Shown here in pieces: positions 53,355 to 63,027 of a stretch of 64,000 nt of DNA. The notes beneath the pieces were generated by a model that saw only the letters and a list, made by a program, of their open reading frames with translations, searched no databases and had not been told where the DNA came from. Position numbers and translations under genes: made by a program. This DNA comes from Caldalkalibacillus mannanilyticus JCM 10596 (GTDB lineage Bacteria > Bacillota > Bacilli > Caldalkalibacillales > JCM-10596), in contig NZ_BAMO01000014.1 in the NCBI RefSeq assembly GCF_000615945.1, forward strand, positions 1-64,000. Reading direction: 5' to 3'. Numbering within the stretch: position 1 is the stretch's first letter; every line of letters starts with the position of its first letter.

Positions 53355-54106
53355 TGAAAAAGAAGCAAATGGTCCTTTTACCTGGCTGGGGAATGGAGCG
53401 CTCAATTTGGACTCCTGTCACTGAGCCTCTTAGGACTTCATACGACTGCTATATGGTAGATTGGAGAGGAATCTCTTCCACACAGGAGTTGCAAGAAAGA
53501 ATCAAGCAAACCATTGAGTCGAATCAACTAGATACCTTCATCTTCTATGGCTGGTCTCTTGGCTCAATGCTGGCATTAGAAGCAACCAAAAACAAGTATC
53601 AGGAGAGAGTGGAGGCACTGATATTAGTAGGAGGGACGAGCTGTTTTGTGGCTGATGAACAAGGAGAGTATCTTTGGGGTTGGAGAAAGAGAGTCGTTGA
53701 TCGAATGAAAAGAAGCCTGGATCGAAATCAAGAAGAAACATTACACAACTTTTACCAAGCTATGTTTTCTTCTGCTGAACGGAATGAGGGACATCTAGAT
53801 GCTTTTAGAACTATGGTTCATGAATCTTTTCAGGGGGATCAGCCTGCTTCTCTGCAATATGGTTTAGATTATTTGAGTACGGTAGATTTGCGTAATGATC
53901 TTCAATATATAAAGACCCCTACGCTGCTTATTCATGGTGCAGAGGATACGATTTGTCCTTTAGGAGCGGCAGAATATATGAAACAATCTCTAGCTGGCGT
54001 TTGTGACTTGCATGTGTATCCACAGACAGGTCATGTCCCTTTCCTTACTCATACGCCAGATTTTATAGCGAAAGTAAAGAAATTTGTGGAGGTTTATGGT
54101 GATTAA
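53354..54106 (+). CDS. bioH: alpha/beta hydrolase, BioH-like pimeloyl-ACP methyl ester esterase
   Basis: 250 residues with the alpha/beta hydrolase fold: VLLPGWGMERSIWTPV (oxyanion region), GWSLGSMLALEA (nucleophile Ser near 73), HGAEDTICPLGAAEY (Asp) and QTGHVPFLTH (His). Its place between bioF and bioC strongly suggests BioH, which removes the methyl group that BioC adds so that pimeloyl-ACP can be used by BioF. ATG overlaps the bioF stop by one base. Most Bacillus make pimeloyl-ACP with BioW or BioI instead. Confidence 0.87.
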   Translation: MKKKQMVLLPGWGMERSIWTPVTEPLRTSYDCYMVDWRGISSTQELQERIKQTIESNQLDTFIFYGWSLGSMLALEATKNKYQERVEALILVGGTSCFVADEQGEYLWGWRKRVVDRMKRSLDRNQEETLHNFYQAMFSSAERNEGHLDAFRTMVHESFQGDQPASLQYGLDYLSTVDLRNDLQYIKTPTLLIHGAEDTICPLGAAEYMKQSLAGVCDLHVYPQTGHVPFLTHTPDFIAKVKKFVEVYGD

Positions 54107-54908
54107 TAAACAGCTTGTGCAGAAGAGATTTAGTAAAAGTGCTGCAACCTATGATCAATATGCGCAGGTACAAAAGAAGATGGCGGATGATTTATTGAGG
54201 GAGTATGTCTTCAAGTCAATCAATCCTCTTACTGCAAAGAAAGAACTGACCATTTTGGAAATAGGCTGTGGAACAGGGTATTTAACAGAGAAATTAGGGC
54301 AAGCTTTTCCTCTCGCTCACATTACGGCTGTAGATCTTGCCCCTGGAATGATTGAAGTGGCTCGAACAAAATTGTCTAGCCCGAGGGTTCATTTTATCTG
54401 CGGTGATATTGAAGAAATGGAACTAGTAGCTTCATATGATTTAATTATTTCAAATGCTACATTCCAATGGTTTAATGATTTAGAGAATACGCTGCACAAA
54501 CTCTACTCTCATCTATCAGAGGAAGGTAGTTTATGTTTTAGTACTTTTGGTGAGAGAACATTTCTAGAACTCCATACCTCATATCAGAAAGCAAAAGGGG
54601 AGCTAGGCATCTCGTCTTCTTCAGAACTTGGACAACGCTTTTGTTGTATACAGGAGCTTTATGCGTTTTTTTCGGATAAAGAAGAGAACATCCTTACACA
54701 TGAAGGAGAGGAATATGAATATTTTCCTAGTGTGATTGATTTTTTTCACTCTGTCAAAAAGGTAGGGGCGAACAATAGTAACCAAGATGGGAGTATGTTA
54801 AACCGAAGACTTTTGCAAAAAATAATACAGTACTATGAACAGGAATACTCGTGTGCCAAAGGGATACGAGCCACCTACCATAGCCTTTTTTTCTGTATCA
54901 GAAAATGA
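54096..54908 (+). CDS. bioC: malonyl-ACP O-methyltransferase BioC
   Basis: 270 residues. BioC masks the malonyl carboxyl with SAM so that fatty-acid synthesis can build the pimeloyl chain. Visible: RFSKSAATYDQYAQVQKKMADDLL at the start, a SAM motif LEIGCGTGYLTEKLG, VDLAPGMIEVAR, ISNATFQWFNDLENTL and FSTFGERTFLELHTSY, which are diagnostic for BioC rather than for other methyltransferases. ATG 54096 (or GTG 54099) follows GGAGG inside bioH; the genes overlap by 11 bases. Confidence 0.93.
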   Translation: MVINKQLVQKRFSKSAATYDQYAQVQKKMADDLLREYVFKSINPLTAKKELTILEIGCGTGYLTEKLGQAFPLAHITAVDLAPGMIEVARTKLSSPRVHFICGDIEEMELVASYDLIISNATFQWFNDLENTLHKLYSHLSEEGSLCFSTFGERTFLELHTSYQKAKGELGISSSSELGQRFCCIQELYAFFSDKEENILTHEGEEYEYFPSVIDFFHSVKKVGANNSNQDGSMLNRRLLQKIIQYYEQEYSCAKGIRATYHSLFFCIRK

Positions 54909-54943
54909 GACAAAGAAATCGTAAGGGAAACATAAATACTACT

Positions 54944-55010
54944 AAAAAACCCGCTCTATCAAGTGGAGGAGAGAGTGATTTGCTCCTTCCTCACATGGAA
55001 AGCGGGTTTT
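54944..55010. terminator. bidirectional terminator after bioC and the lipoprotein gene
   Basis: AAAAAACCCGCT pairs with AGCGGGTTTT; the 45-base loop has a second GTGGAGG / CCTCAC-type stem. It lies between convergent genes ending at 54908 and 55028. Confidence 0.8.
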
Positions 55011-55027
55011 CTAGTCTATTGTGGATC

Positions 55028-55815
55028 TTATTGCATTTCTACAGCGTTTTTAATTACGTCTTCAGGTACAACAATTTCAGCTACTTTGTTGTAGTTGTGT
55101 ATTTTACCTTTGAGGGATTGTTTCATTTCCATTGTTTCTCCCTCAATTGTCATTGTCATGTCCATATCCATTTCTAGTTCTTTTTGATAGAATGTTTTGC
55201 TATCTAGAACGATTTTGTAATGGATTTTATTGATTTGCATTTGCTCAAGTGCATCACCCATCATACCACCAGCAAAGCTACCATCTAATTGATCATTTAA
55301 TAGAGCTTTAAACTTTTCATCAGTAGAAGTAAGGGTAAGGATATAATTATCTCCTTCTTTAGTGAACGTAAAGTCATCAGCAAATTGTTGTAATTGCTCT
55401 AATTGTTTTGCTGGATCTTGTTGAGCAGCATTGGTCATTTGTAGAAGGTACTCCGACATTTCCTCAGGGAACTTCGTCCATTGCTGAGATTGAGCATCAT
55501 AGAAATAGATTCCTTCTTCAGTAAAGTACATTTCCACTGGAGTTGTTTGTCCAGTCGTTAGGTCTTTCATTTCCATCTTTTGATACATTTTTAGAGGTTC
55601 GATAAACATATCTGCCTCACTTTTTGTTTCCATTTCCATGGTCATTTCCCCTGCGCTGAAGACAGAGTGCATATCCATTTCCATTGAGAAGCTTTTCACA
55701 TCACTCATTGCTTCAATTGATTTTTCAAGAACTTCCTTGGCTTCAAGCTGTTCCTGGTACATCCTGTTAACAATACGGCGGTACAAAGTAAGACTAACAT
55801 TAGAATTTTTTTCAT
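55028..55815 (-). CDS. lipoprotein, DUF6612-like (frameshifted after the signal peptide)
   Basis: About 262 residues if one base is restored. The frame from ATG 55815 (GGAGGAGAATT in front) gives a lipoprotein signal (KKILMLVLLCTAVLLTGC, Cys19) and then runs out; the next frame gives YQEQLEAKEVLEKSIEAM onward to 55028. Adding one C (minus strand) at 55756-55757 joins them as CTQEQLEAKEVL. The mature part is Met-rich (about 12% in stretches such as SMEMDMHSVFSAGEMTMEME) and has the layout of surface LolA/DUF6612-like lipoproteins, seen in the KLTSTDEKF-type strands. It probably binds or carries a hydrophobic ligand; not certain. Confidence 0.82.
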
Positions 55816-55925
55816 AATTCTCCTCCTTTTCACACTGTAATATACGAGGGCCAGAAAAATTAGTTTCACTTTTTTCAAAAAAAGTGTATCCTTTTTATGA
55901 ATATGACATAATTTCAGGTGATAAT

Positions 55926-56240
55926 GTGAAGAGATATAGTGAAATGACACAGGAAGAATTGTTTAGAGAAATGCAGCATTTATTAGGTGAAAGTCGAAAA
56001 AAGCATCAGGCTGGTTTCATCTCTGAGGGAAATATTTTAGAACAAAAGTTTTTTATGGCTAAATCGTATACATTAGATCCACAATTCATTGAAATAGGAA
56101 AAGAATATACGGTAATAGGGGAAGATGAGGAAGTTTTTACCGTTTTATATCTGAACGGAGTGTTTGCCTGGGGGCGTTTTCCGGGCTCAACAGAAGACGT
56201 TGCCTTTCCTATTGGACGATTAGAGAAAAAAGAACACTAG
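55926..56240 (+). CDS. yfhH: YfhH family protein (DUF1811)
   Basis: 104 residues matching B. subtilis YfhH, which has the same length: RYSEMTQEELFREMQHL, a helix with MAKSYTLDPQF, then a beta part with GKEYTVIGEDEEVFTVLYLNGVFAWG. GTG 55926 is the likely start, with AGGTGA 4 bases upstream. The role is unknown. In B. subtilis yfhH lies in the yfh cluster with yfhF and mutY, which are also near here. Confidence 0.85.
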   Translation: MKRYSEMTQEELFREMQHLLGESRKKHQAGFISEGNILEQKFFMAKSYTLDPQFIEIGKEYTVIGEDEEVFTVLYLNGVFAWGRFPGSTEDVAFPIGRLEKKEH

Positions 56241-56271
56241 GGAGCCTAATTGGCTTCTATGTGTTCTTTTT
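56226..56271. terminator. bidirectional terminator overlapping yfhH and kinase ends
   Basis: AAAAAGAACAC pairs with GTGTTCTTTTT around an inner AGCC/GGCT stem, covering both stop codons (56240 and 56246). It works in both directions. Confidence 0.85.
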
Positions 56272-58323
56272 CTTGGCTTAGGGGGAGCAGTACTTCGAAG
56301 GTGGTTCCTTTTCCTACTTCACTTTGAATCCTTATACTTCCTCCATGACTTTCGATGATTTTATAGCTCACCATTAATCCTAGGCCTGTTCCCCTTTCTT
56401 TGGTCGTATAGAAGGGTTCACCAATTTTTTGAATTAAATCTGCTGAGATTCCTTTCCCATGATCAATAAAACGAATCATCATAAACTCTTTTTCCTTCAC
56501 CGTTTCAATGAGGAACAATCCACCGTTGGTCATGGACTCAATTCCATTCTTCATCATATTAATAAAGACCTGTTTAATTTGATGTTCATCACAATAGCAA
56601 GGTAACGGAGTATCGGCAAAAAGGGTTTGGATCAGAACATTATTTAATAACGCCTGACTTTCAAGAAGTGTCACGACTTGCAATAAAATAGTCCGAATAT
56701 CCTTCTCTTGAAACAGTGTGGCTTGAGGCTTGGCAAGCATCAAAAGCTCACTAAGAATTAACTCAATTCGATCCAATTCATCTCTCATGATTTGAAAATA
56801 TTCTTCTTTACTCTCGCCAGAGCGATTCATTAATTGTAGGAAGCCTTTAAGAGAAGTAAGGGGATTACGAATTTCATGAGCAATCCCAGCGGCTAGCTGT
56901 CCAGCGATAGAAAGCTTTTCTGATTTAACCATATATTCTTCAGCCTGCTTTTGGTTCGTAATGTCTTTGGCAATCCAATAGACTCCTACAATGCGAGAGT
57001 TCACAATAATAGGCACATTGGTTACTTCAATATCTATTAAGCTCGTATTCTTATGATAAATCTTCAATTGATAGTGCTGGGGAAAACCCTGATTTACCTT
57101 GTGCAAGTAATAGGAAGCGCTTTCAATTGTATCTATAGAAATAAAGGAAAAAACAGATTGGTGGGCAACTTCTAAATAGGTAAAACCCGTGAGCTGCTCA
57201 AAGCTTTTATTAATACTAATAATGGTACCATCTGTAGTGGAGGAGAAGGTAGCACTAGGGTGGTATTCAAATAATGATCGATAACGCTGATCACTCTCTG
57301 CCCACTTCTTTTTCCAGCGTTGGGCGGTGAAAAAGATAATCACGACAATCATGAGTGAGCCTATGAGGCTACTTGCTAGTACAATATCTAGCAAATATTC
57401 AGATGAAGTGGTCAATTCTCCCTTGGCGATGACGGCAGCAAGCTTAAAGCCTGTGGTTTCTGAGGTGCGTAGGAAAATGAGCGATTGTTCACCGTTGATC
57501 ATCATTTCGAATTGTCCTGTCGTATGACTTAGTAGTTTAGTTGCAGGAAGTGGATCATGATGATTTGATTCTATGTTTTTAAGATCAAGCTGAGAAATAT
57601 GCCTTAGTGAGATTTCTCTCTCTGGATGAGCGATGAGAGCTCCATTAGAGTCAAATAGAAAGAGATATCCACGGTCTCCAATGACAATTGTTTCAAGAAA
57701 ATCAGAAAGCTGAGTAGTGCTTCGATCGATTCCCATAACTCCAATCAATTCTCCTTGAGAGTTGTAAACTGTCTTGGCAATTGTGATCAGAGCTTCTAAC
57801 CCCTTGGGAGAGTAATAGAGATAGGGTGAGGTGCGAATAATTTGATGAGGATGGTCAATCGCTTGTTGATACCAAATTCGTTTTCTCGGATCATATCCAG
57901 AATAGATCATTTCATTAGGCCATAGGATAAAGCTCCATGGATTGTCCCGAGGTAAACATACGCATTTTCAGGATGTGTATAAGCATAACGTTCAATTTCA
58001 GCATAGATGGTTCCTTCAAGTCCCATGTGATGGGATTGATTCAAATCAATCCACGTTCCTACTTCATTATAAAAGGTACTAATCGAATCATCAGCTTGCC
58101 TTATATTTGGGTTTAACGTGAGAAGATTCAAATCACGATCTAGATCTTTGAACATGGTATCAATGTATAATTGTGCTTGTAGAATCTCTTTTTCGATTGC
58201 TTCCTCTTTCAACTGAGAAATATGTTGGTAGGAATAGTATTGAAAGATGGCAAATAGAATCATTGGAATGATTCCAACGATAAAGATGGCAAGGAGGATT
58301 TTACTATTCTTAATCCTTCGCAT
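56246..58323 (-). CDS. membrane sensor histidine kinase, dCache-PAS-HisKA (frameshifted)
   Basis: Two frames (57907-58323 and 56246-57910) become one kinase of about 692 residues if one base is restored at 57941-57943, giving YLGTNPWSFILWPNEM. N-terminal helix (9-29), an extracellular double-Cache sensor with YDPRKRIWYQQA and GVMGIDRSTTQLSDFL, a second membrane helix, a PAS domain (YRSLFEYHPSATFSSTTDGTIISINKSFEQLTGF), HisKA with the phosphorylated His in AAGIAHEIRNPLTSLKGF, and HATPase_c (NMMKNGIESMTNGG, DHGKGISADLIQKIGEPFYTTKERGTGLGL). The HisKA sequence is like that of Bacillus sporulation kinases, and no response regulator adjoins it, so it may feed the Spo0F phosphorelay. Confidence 0.9.
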
Positions 58324-58395
58324 CTATTCAACTCCTTCTCCAGATTTCCAGACCTCATTTGTATTATTGTTTATAATAAGCAAGAACAGGATAAA

Positions 58396-58442
58396 GTAGA
58401 CTTCCATAGATGGAGTCTTATCGTCGGTTAGAACGGAATAAA
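58396..58442 (+). repeat. dispersed hairpin repeat, copy C
   Basis: GTAGACTTCCATAGATGGAG, then TCGTCGGTTAGAACGGAATA and AAC. It lies between the kinase start and the dehydrogenase stop, both on the minus strand. Confidence 0.7.
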
Positions 58443-58445
58443 CGA

Positions 58446-59408
58446 TTAACAGACAGGTGTTATTGGTTTTTTGTTCTGTAGGACTGCGATAATGTTCTCC
58501 GCAGCTAATAAAGCCATCTCAGTTCTGGTTTTGATACTTGCACTACCTATATGAGGGAGAGTAACCACATTGGGTAGTTGAAGGAGTGGATGCTCTGTGG
58601 ATACAGGCTCTTGTTGAAACACATCTAAACCTGCTCCCCATATTTCTTTTTCTAGTAGAGCTTGGTACAGAGCTTCTTCATCAACAACGGCTCCACGGGA
58701 AGTATTGATGAAGATTGCATTTTTCTTCATAGCTTTGAATTGATTGGTGCTAATCAATCCTTTCGTTTCAGAAGTAAGAGGAGTTAACACAACTACAAAA
58801 TCAGCTTCCTTTAACAGGGAGTCAAGTTCACAATATTCCACTCCAAGCCTTTCTTCTGCGTGCTTTTTACGTGTCCGATTGTAGTAGAGGACTCGCATAT
58901 CAAAGCCCTTAGCTCTTCTGGCAACTCCTTCACCAATTCTTCCCATACCTATGATTCCTAGAGTGGCATCATAGACATCTTGCCCAGCTAATAGAAGAGG
59001 ACTCCAGCTTGTCCACTCTCCATTTCGTAGGAAGCTAGAGGCTTCGACAATTCGTCTTGCCGTTGTCAGCATCAAGGCAAAGGTGAGGTCAGCTGTTGCC
59101 TCGGACAATACCTCAGGAGTATTGGTTACGACGATTCCTTTTTCCGCGGCATAGGGGATTGCAATGTTATCATAGCCTACAGCCATATTCGCTACAATTT
59201 TCAAATGAGTTCCGTTATCCAAAATTTGTTGATCTATGGAGTCAGTAAGCATGCAAAGAAGAGCATCTGCTTTTTGAACTTCATCCAATAGGCGTTGTCT
59301 AGATACGGGTGAGTCACCTTCCCAAACAGAAACGTGAGCAACTTCAGACAGCTTTTCTATTGCCTCATCGGGGATTTTCATGGTAATAAATACATAAGGC
59401 TTTGACAT
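58446..59408 (-). CDS. D-2-hydroxyacid dehydrogenase, GhrB/glycerate dehydrogenase type
   Basis: 320 residues, reducing glyoxylate or hydroxypyruvate, or oxidising D-glycerate, with NAD(P)H. Substrate-domain VANMAVGYDNIAIPYAAEKGIVVTNTPEVLSEATADLTFALML, the NAD-binding LGIIGMGRIGEGVARRAKGFDM, then INTSRGAVVDEEAL with catalytic Arg and LDVFQQEPVS and LPHIGSAS (Glu and catalytic His). The cofactor loop YYNRTRKKHAEERL suggests NADP use because of its arginines. ATG 59408 has GAAGGAG; the longer frame (to 59513) is not needed. Divergent from the yfhF-like gene. Confidence 0.9.
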   Translation of the reverse strand: MSKPYVFITMKIPDEAIEKLSEVAHVSVWEGDSPVSRQRLLDEVQKADALLCMLTDSIDQQILDNGTHLKIVANMAVGYDNIAIPYAAEKGIVVTNTPEVLSEATADLTFALMLTTARRIVEASSFLRNGEWTSWSPLLLAGQDVYDATLGIIGMGRIGEGVARRAKGFDMRVLYYNRTRKKHAEERLGVEYCELDSLLKEADFVVVLTPLTSETKGLISTNQFKAMKKNAIFINTSRGAVVDEEALYQALLEKEIWGAGLDVFQQEPVSTEHPLLQLPNVVTLPHIGSASIKTRTEMALLAAENIIAVLQNKKPITPVC

Positions 59409-59513
59409 AGTGACTCCTTCCCATTGATATATAATAGTTATAAAAAGAGATTTATACATAAAGAGTATCAGAAACATTTGGAAAAAAAAAGAGTGAAAGG
59501 AGGTATTATTCAA

Positions 59514-60419
59514 ATGAAAGTAGCGATTTTAGGAGGTACAGGTTTTATAGGAAAATATGTAGCGGAGGTATTGCAAGAGCGTGGACATCAGGTGGTGCTT
59601 TGGTCACGGCAAACAACTAAAATATCTTCGCTTTCCTCTCGATTTACCATTCAGCAGTGGCCTTTGGCTAAGGAGGAAGCTGTAGATGATATTGATGCCG
59701 TGATTAATCTTGCTGGGGAATCCATTAATCAGAGATGGACACAGCAAGCGAAAGAGAAGATTAGAAAGAGTCGAATCGAAACGACAAGACAGCTTGTCCG
59801 TTATGTTCAAGATGGAGTTCTTCAGCCCAAGGTGTTGATCAATGCTTCTGCGGTAGGATATTATGGTTTTTCAGAAGACCTTATCTTTACTGAAGATACT
59901 CCAGGTGCAGGAGATTTTCTTGCCTCTGTCACAAAAGAGTGGGAGCAAGAGGCTGATCAAGTGAGTAAGCACGGCATTCGTGTGGTCAAAGCTCGACTGG
60001 GTGTGGTCTTAGGCAGGGATGAAGGAGCTTTAGTAGAGATGCTTCGACCTTACCGCTTGTTTGTGGGTGGAACAGTGGGAAAAGGGACGCAATGGGTATC
60101 ATGGATTCATATTCAAGATGTAGCCGGTTTGCTGGTGTTTGCTTTAGAACATGATCACATTTCAGGTCCCCTTAATGTCACCTCCCCTGGATTTATTCAA
60201 ATGAAACAATTTGGAGAATTGATTGGTAAAACGATAGGCAAGCCTCATTGGTTCCCTGTCCCTTCCATTGTCTTGAAGGTCATGTTAGGTGAGGTTTCCC
60301 AGTTGGTTTTGGAAGGGCAACGAGTGATGCCAACAAAAGCACTTCAAGCAGGCTATCGCTTTATATATAAAGATTTGGAATCTGCTCTGTCTGACTTGCT
60401 TAAACGAAGGATAAGTTGA
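59514..60419 (+). CDS. yfhF: TIGR01777 family sugar-nucleotide epimerase-like protein (YfhF)
   Basis: 301 residues of the atypical short-chain dehydrogenase group TIGR01777: AILGGTGFIGKYVAEVLQERGHQVVLWSR, DAVINLAGESINQRWTQQAKEKIRKSRIETTR, NASAVGYYGFSEDLIFTEDTP and the DUF1731 C-terminal domain (PHWFPVPSIVLKVMLGEVSQLVLEGQRVMPTKALQAGYRF). It resembles B. subtilis YfhF. The substrate is unknown. ATG 59514 follows AAAGGAGGT. The upstream 60 codons of open frame lack support. Confidence 0.92.
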   Translation: MKVAILGGTGFIGKYVAEVLQERGHQVVLWSRQTTKISSLSSRFTIQQWPLAKEEAVDDIDAVINLAGESINQRWTQQAKEKIRKSRIETTRQLVRYVQDGVLQPKVLINASAVGYYGFSEDLIFTEDTPGAGDFLASVTKEWEQEADQVSKHGIRVVKARLGVVLGRDEGALVEMLRPYRLFVGGTVGKGTQWVSWIHIQDVAGLLVFALEHDHISGPLNVTSPGFIQMKQFGELIGKTIGKPHWFPVPSIVLKVMLGEVSQLVLEGQRVMPTKALQAGYRFIYKDLESALSDLLKRRIS

Positions 60420-60467
60420 TATACTGAAACATATCTTATTTTCAACAATAAGACGGGGGGAATCGTC

Positions 60468-60634
60468 ATGGACATTATGTTCAGTAGCCCTGGTTTTATC
60501 TCTATGCTTGTTATGGGGATTATTCTCTTGGGGACACTCGTAGGTCGATTGGTTGGGCAATTTATCATATTGCAAGTGGAAAATTTCATGAAGAGTATGA
60601 GATTGCAACGGTCGTTCAACAGAAAGAAAAGTAA
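60468..60634 (+). CDS. small membrane protein, probably frameshifted at its end
   Basis: ATG 60468 behind GGGGGGAATCGTC opens MDIMFSSPGFISMLVMGIIL then LGTLVGRLVGQFIILQ...FMKSMRLQRSF, one or two transmembrane helices and a basic tail. As written the frame runs on to 60737 through a terminator hairpin, which is unlikely. One extra A in the run at 60627-60630 would end it with a TAA at 60632-60634, giving NRKKK and 55 residues. I prefer the shorter form. Confidence 0.5.
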
Positions 60635-60656
60635 ATTCAATTTGGAGCGTAAAATG

Positions 60657-60722
60657 AAAGAGACCAGACAGGATAAAATGTCCTTAGCAAAGGGTACATT
60701 TTGGAATGTCAGGTCTCTTTTC
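60657..60722 (+). terminator. terminator of the yfhF-like / small-protein unit
   Basis: AAAGAGACC...GGTCTCTTT outer stem with an inner AAAATG/CATTTT stem, followed by TCTATACTTT. Confidence 0.75.
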
Positions 60723-60803
60723 TATACTTTCTGGTAGCATGAAAAGCTTCCTCTAAAGAAGGACTAGACGACATCTTCGAAAGGGCTTCGGTAGAAGCTT
60801 TTC

Positions 60804-62768
60804 TTATAGCTTAAATTTCGTGATTTCTTTCTTTAGCTCCTTGGCAGATACTGAGAGATGCTCAGCAGAAGTAAGAATCTCTTCTACAGCAGAAAGCTGT
60901 TTGTCTGAAGACTCGGCTACCTCTTTTGTTTTTCGTGATGAATCTTCTGCAATGCCAGACATGTGTTCGAAGGAAGCGGTCACTTGTTCTGCTCCAGCCG
61001 ACATTTCTTGGGAAGCAGCTGAAACCTCTTCGATTTGAGTAGCGACATGTTGGATAGATTGTAAGATCTTGATAAAATTCTCACCCGTTAATTGAGCTAA
61101 TTCTGTACCGGAATCCACTTCTTTCTTTCCTTGCTCCATCGCCTCCACGGCTTTTTGTGTTTCGGCTTGGATTTCACGAATCATCACTGAAATTTGATCT
61201 GCAGATCTCTTGGATTCTTCAGCAAGCTTTCGTACTTCATCAGCAACGACGGCGAAGCCGCGACCATTTTCTCCAGCTCTAGCTGCTTCAATCGCAGCGT
61301 TGAGTGCTAGTAAGTTTGTTTGTTCAGAGATACCTGTGATTACTTCTAGAATTTGTCCAATTTCACTTGAACGTGTGCCAAGGACAGAAACAATCTCGAA
61401 TGTTTGTCCTACTGAGGAGTGGATGGTGTTCATCTGGTCCATCACTTTAGAGATGTTCTGATTTCCTTCCTCCGCTAATTGAGAGGTATCCGTCGAAGCT
61501 TCTGAAACGACAGAGGAGCTCTCAGCAATTCGTTGAATGCCTAAAGCCATTTCTTCCATGGCTCTCGCTGATTCTTGAGAAGTATGGACTTGGGACTCGG
61601 AACCTTCTGCTACTTCTTGAATCGCTCTATTTACTTCTAATGTTGCCTCATTGGTTTGATTCGCCACATCTTTTAGAACCTCAGCTGAGGAGCTTAATTG
61701 ATCAGACGTTTGATTTAGATTAAGCAGGATCGAACGAATAGATTGACTCATTTTGTTGAAGCTTTGCCCTAGCTCTCCTAGTTCATCCTGAGATTTGATT
61801 TCAACTCTTTCTGTTAAGTCCCCTTCACTAATTTTCTCTGCTGAGGCTACAAGCTGTCTAAGTGACTGAATGATGGGCTTAATAATCGGGTACACAATAA
61901 TCGTACAGACAATAGCTGTAATAAGGATGACGACCATAGTCACTAGGAGAATTGGCTTTGCTTGTTCAGTGACTTCAGCCGTGTCCAACGCTCCTCCGAT
62001 TTTCCAACCTGTAAGGTCATTTGTTCTAAAGGCCATTTCCTTGTCTACGCCGTTAAATACATAGTGAAAATAACCTGTCAGATCAGCGTACATGAGATCA
62101 ACGAAATCTCCTTCTAATGGCTCACCAACCTCTAAAGTAGGGTGAACAACAATTCCTCTATTTTTGTCCAGAATGAAGGGGTATCCGCGTTCACCAATCT
62201 TCACTTCTTGAACGATTTGGGAGATGACACTAATATCAATATCCACTCCGACAACTCCTGCTCCCCCATTTAAGGATTTCGCAACGGTGATAATTAAATC
62301 ACCTGTGGAGGCATCTTCGTATGGAGCAGTGGTAATAATGTCTCCAGGATTAGCTATCGCCTCTTGGTACCATGGACGGATTCTTGGATCATAGTCTGCG
62401 GGAAGGTCTGCCTCTGGAGAGATGAGCATGTCACCATCTTTTGTCCCTAGATAGGCATACTTTGTATCCATGTATGACAGAGTGACCTCATCAAGTCTGT
62501 TTTGAACAAGGGTTTCCCAGTCTTCTTCGGAGAGAAGAGGTTGCAGAATCCTTGTGAGATATTCTACTTCTTGTTGTTTTGGAAGAAAGAAGGTATTGAT
62601 TAGGTGATTCAATAAACTAGCATTCTCATCGGCGCTTTGAGTCATATTCTGATGAATATGTTCTTTAGATGTGTAATACGAAATGGAACCGATAATAAGC
62701 CCAGGTACTAATAAAATAAAAGCAATCGTCATAAGGAGTTTAGATTTAATGCTAAATTTTTTCTTCAT
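60804..62768 (-). CDS. methyl-accepting chemotaxis protein
   Basis: 654 residues: transmembrane helix (about 10-30), extracellular double-Cache sensor ([42 protein letters not shown]), second helix (about 280-300), HAMP ([30 protein letters not shown]), and the long signalling coiled coil with the conserved tip [38 protein letters not shown]. The Cache domain resembles amino-acid or carboxylate sensors. ATG 62768 is preferred to 62777 (spacing from AAAGGA). A SigD promoter lies upstream. Confidence 0.92.
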   Translation of the reverse strand: MKKKFSIKSKLLMTIAFILLVPGLIIGSISYYTSKEHIHQNMTQSADENASLLNHLINTFFLPKQQEVEYLTRILQPLLSEEDWETLVQNRLDEVTLSYMDTKYAYLGTKDGDMLISPEADLPADYDPRIRPWYQEAIANPGDIITTAPYEDASTGDLIITVAKSLNGGAGVVGVDIDISVISQIVQEVKIGERGYPFILDKNRGIVVHPTLEVGEPLEGDFVDLMYADLTGYFHYVFNGVDKEMAFRTNDLTGWKIGGALDTAEVTEQAKPILLVTMVVILITAIVCTIIVYPIIKPIIQSLRQLVASAEKISEGDLTERVEIKSQDELGELGQSFNKMSQSIRSILLNLNQTSDQLSSSAEVLKDVANQTNEATLEVNRAIQEVAEGSESQVHTSQESARAMEEMALGIQRIAESSSVVSEASTDTSQLAEEGNQNISKVMDQMNTIHSSVGQTFEIVSVLGTRSSEIGQILEVITGISEQTNLLALNAAIEAARAGENGRGFAVVADEVRKLAEESKRSADQISVMIREIQAETQKAVEAMEQGKKEVDSGTELAQLTGENFIKILQSIQHVATQIEEVSAASQEMSAGAEQVTASFEHMSGIAEDSSRKTKEVAESSDKQLSAVEEILTSAEHLSVSAKELKKEITKFKL

Positions 62769-62862
62769 GGTTGTCATTGTCCTTTCTACATTAGATTGAT
62801 GTCTAGCATTGAACGAGGCTCTAGTTTTTTCATATTTTTCACCTGCATCGTTGATATGTTTT

Positions 62863-62889
62863 ATATCGGATGCATGGTTATGATTTTTG
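62863..62889 (-). promoter_or_regulatory. sigma-D (flagellar) promoter of the chemoreceptor gene
   Basis: On the minus strand CAAA, 15 bases, TCCGATAT fits the TAAA-N15-GCCGATAT SigD consensus at 10 of 12 positions. The predicted start is about 85 bases before the coding region. Confidence 0.7.
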
Positions 62890-62940
62890 AGTTCTTTGAC
62901 AAAAGGAATTTAAAAATTAAAAAAATTCAAAGAGGAACAC

Positions 62941-62971
62941 AAAAAAGATGCCCTTACTAATAAGGCATCTT
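62941..62971 (-). terminator. terminator after the small membrane protein gene
   Basis: Minus strand: AAGATGCC ... GGCATCTT (8 bases with an extra TAA/TTA pair) followed by TTTTTT. Ends the gene at 63028-63213. Confidence 0.85.
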
Positions 62972-63027
62972 CGTAGAGAAGCAATATGAAGCAATATAAT
63001 GAAATAAATTAATTAGAATAGAACAGC

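Noticed and set aside
53538-53741. Leftward frame inside bioH
   Set aside because: Antisense shadow of the hydrolase; no ribosome site or protein pattern.
143-60634. Programmed frameshifting or transcriptional slippage as the reason for the broken genes
   Set aside because: No stimulatory structures or conserved slippery motifs, too many unrelated genes, and all with the same direction of change.
60635-60737. C-terminal extension of the small protein at 60468
   Set aside because: It runs through a terminator hairpin; a one-base deletion in the A run is more likely.
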